Below, piece after piece: positions 50,707 to 51,497 of a stretch of DNA of 51,497 nt (within the stretch, counting starts at the first letter, position 1; each line of letters opens with the position of its first letter). The stretch is from NCBI GenBank assembly GCA_023248495.1, contig JAHFEK010000017.1, positions 1-51,497 on the forward strand. The letters are read 5' to 3'. The stretch is from Nitrospinales bacterium. Lineage in GTDB: Bacteria; Nitrospinota_A; UBA7883; JACRGQ01. The translations under genes and the position numbers were made by a program. The notes beneath the pieces were generated by a model. The model had not been told where the DNA came from and made no database searches. It saw only the letters and a program-made list of their open reading frames with translations.

Positions 50707-51497
50707 TCCGCGCGCCGTATGGCACGGCGGCGCCTGAAGGCGGACTGGAATCTTTCGAGGTAGACGTATACCACCGGCGTTATGTACAGCGTCAGCAACT
50801 GCGAGAAGAGCAACCCGCCCACAACCGCCATGCCGAGCGGGCGGCGCGATTCGGCTCCCGCCCCCATCCCCATGGCTATCGGCAACGTGCCCATGAGCGC
50901 CGCCATGGTGGTCATCATGATCGGGCGAAACCGTACGATGGCCCCCCGGCAGATGGCGTCCAACGGCGTGGCGGCCCCTTTCTTCTGTTCTTCCAACGCG
51001 AAATCGATCATCATGATCGCGTTTTTCTTCACGATGCCGACCAACATGATGACGCCTACGAACGAATAGATGTTCAACTCCTTGTGGAACAGCATGAGCG
51101 TGATTACCGCGCCCAGTCCCGCCGACGGGAGGCCGGAAAGGATGGTCAACGGATGAATAAAGCTTTCGTAAAGTATCCCCAACACGATATAGATAACCAA
51201 TATCGCCATCAAGACCATTATCCACATCCCCTTGAACGAGGATTGAAACGCCTGCGCCGATCCCTGAAAGCCGGTGCTGATGCTTGGCGGAAGCACCGCC
51301 CGCGCCGCGTCCTCAACGGCGGCCACCGCCTCGCTGAGGGAAACGCCCGGTTTCAGGTTGAACGATAGCGTCACCGCCGGGAACTGTCCCAGATGGTTGA
51401 CCGCCAGCGGGCCGGCTCCGACCGTGACGGTGGCCACTTCGCCCAACGGCACCAAGCGGCCGGACGCGGCGCGCACGTAAAGGGCGGAAAGGGCCGC
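50703..51497 (-). CDS. RND efflux pump inner-membrane subunit, C-terminal part (5' truncated by window)
   Basis: The frame is open through the right edge; 264 residues are visible. It is the end of an AcrB/MdtB-like hydrophobe/amphiphile pump, with a porter-domain piece (RLVPLGEVATVTVGAGP) and the last membrane helices (LTILSGLPSAGLGAVITLML and LVGIVKKNAIMMIDFALE). RRPLGMAVVGGLLFSQLLTL is the hallmark near the end. It would be a trimeric proton-driven exporter of drugs, metabolites or lipids. The acidic transmembrane relay residues of the N-terminal half are out of view. Its stop overlaps that of the ATPase gene. Confidence 0.92.
   Translation of the reverse strand, partial: AALSALYVRAASGRLVPLGEVATVTVGAGPLAVNHLGQFPAVTLSFNLKPGVSLSEAVAAVEDAARAVLPPSISTGFQGSAQAFQSSFKGMWIMVLMAILVIYIVLGILYESFIHPLTILSGLPSAGLGAVITLMLFHKELNIYSFVGVIMLVGIVKKNAIMMIDFALEEQKKGAATPLDAICRGAIVRFRPIMMTTMAALMGTLPIAMGMGAGAESRRPLGMAVVGGLLFSQLLTLYITPVVYVYLERFQSAFRRRRAIRRAD

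Noticed and set aside
1-51497. CRISPR array, prophage or complete insertion sequence
   Set aside because: No regularly spaced direct repeats, phage structural genes or transposase were seen; repeats are hairpin-type only.

Overview
The window looks like chromosomal DNA of a Gram-negative bacterium, probably an uncultured lineage. Evidence is a Wzz-type chain-length regulator, an RND efflux pump, a DsbD-type reductant exporter, an ABC polysaccharide/lipid exporter and GDP-fucose genes. All genes read with the standard code. The phylum cannot be fixed from the sequence alone; a deltaproteobacterial or Nitrospinota-like origin is only a guess. Base composition is uneven: by hand count bases 12061-12120 hold 25 G+C and 23221-23280 hold 23, against 37 in 16021-16080, so the left half looks like a mosaic.

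Bases 1-24044 (+ strand) are a surface-glycan locus. Most genes are packed end to end with 1-11 base overlaps. They include a sugar-nucleotide epimerase, three methyltransferases, three short-chain dehydrogenases, an E1-type thiamine-diphosphate (TPP) enzyme pair, a split transketolase, a zinc-type alcohol dehydrogenase-like protein, a cytidylyltransferase-kinase fusion in reversed HldE order, a sugar-1-phosphate nucleotidylyltransferase, an ABC exporter, two B12-binding radical SAM enzymes, a large GT-B-like protein, and three paralogues of a protein family I cannot name. Together they suggest synthesis and assembly of an unusual, possibly branched or chain-extended, methylated sugar. The two TPP enzyme pairs and the three-paralogue family are the best candidates for something undescribed.

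Bases 24149-29739 (- strand) hold wzz, a winged-helix regulator with an extra C-terminal domain, manC, gmd and fcl: GDP-mannose to GDP-L-fucose supply and chain-length control.

Bases 29913-39809 are mixed housekeeping: hisS, a dsbD frame broken by one in-frame TGA, an AMMECR1 plus radical SAM pair, rubredoxin, RidA, a small unknown protein, a sigma-factor-like function split over two overlapping genes followed by a two-zinc-finger anti-sigma candidate (- strand), a DUF475/TerC membrane protein, and a Sco-like protein. Several families of hairpin-rich intergenic repeats lie between them.

Bases 39976-51497 hold an orphan PAS histidine kinase, tRNA-Val(GAC) behind two promoter-like elements, the translation cluster infC-rpmI-rplT-pheS-pheT, a ZapB-like coiled coil and zapA, a duplicated-permease ABC importer with its ATPase, and the end of a convergent RND pump gene that runs off the right edge.
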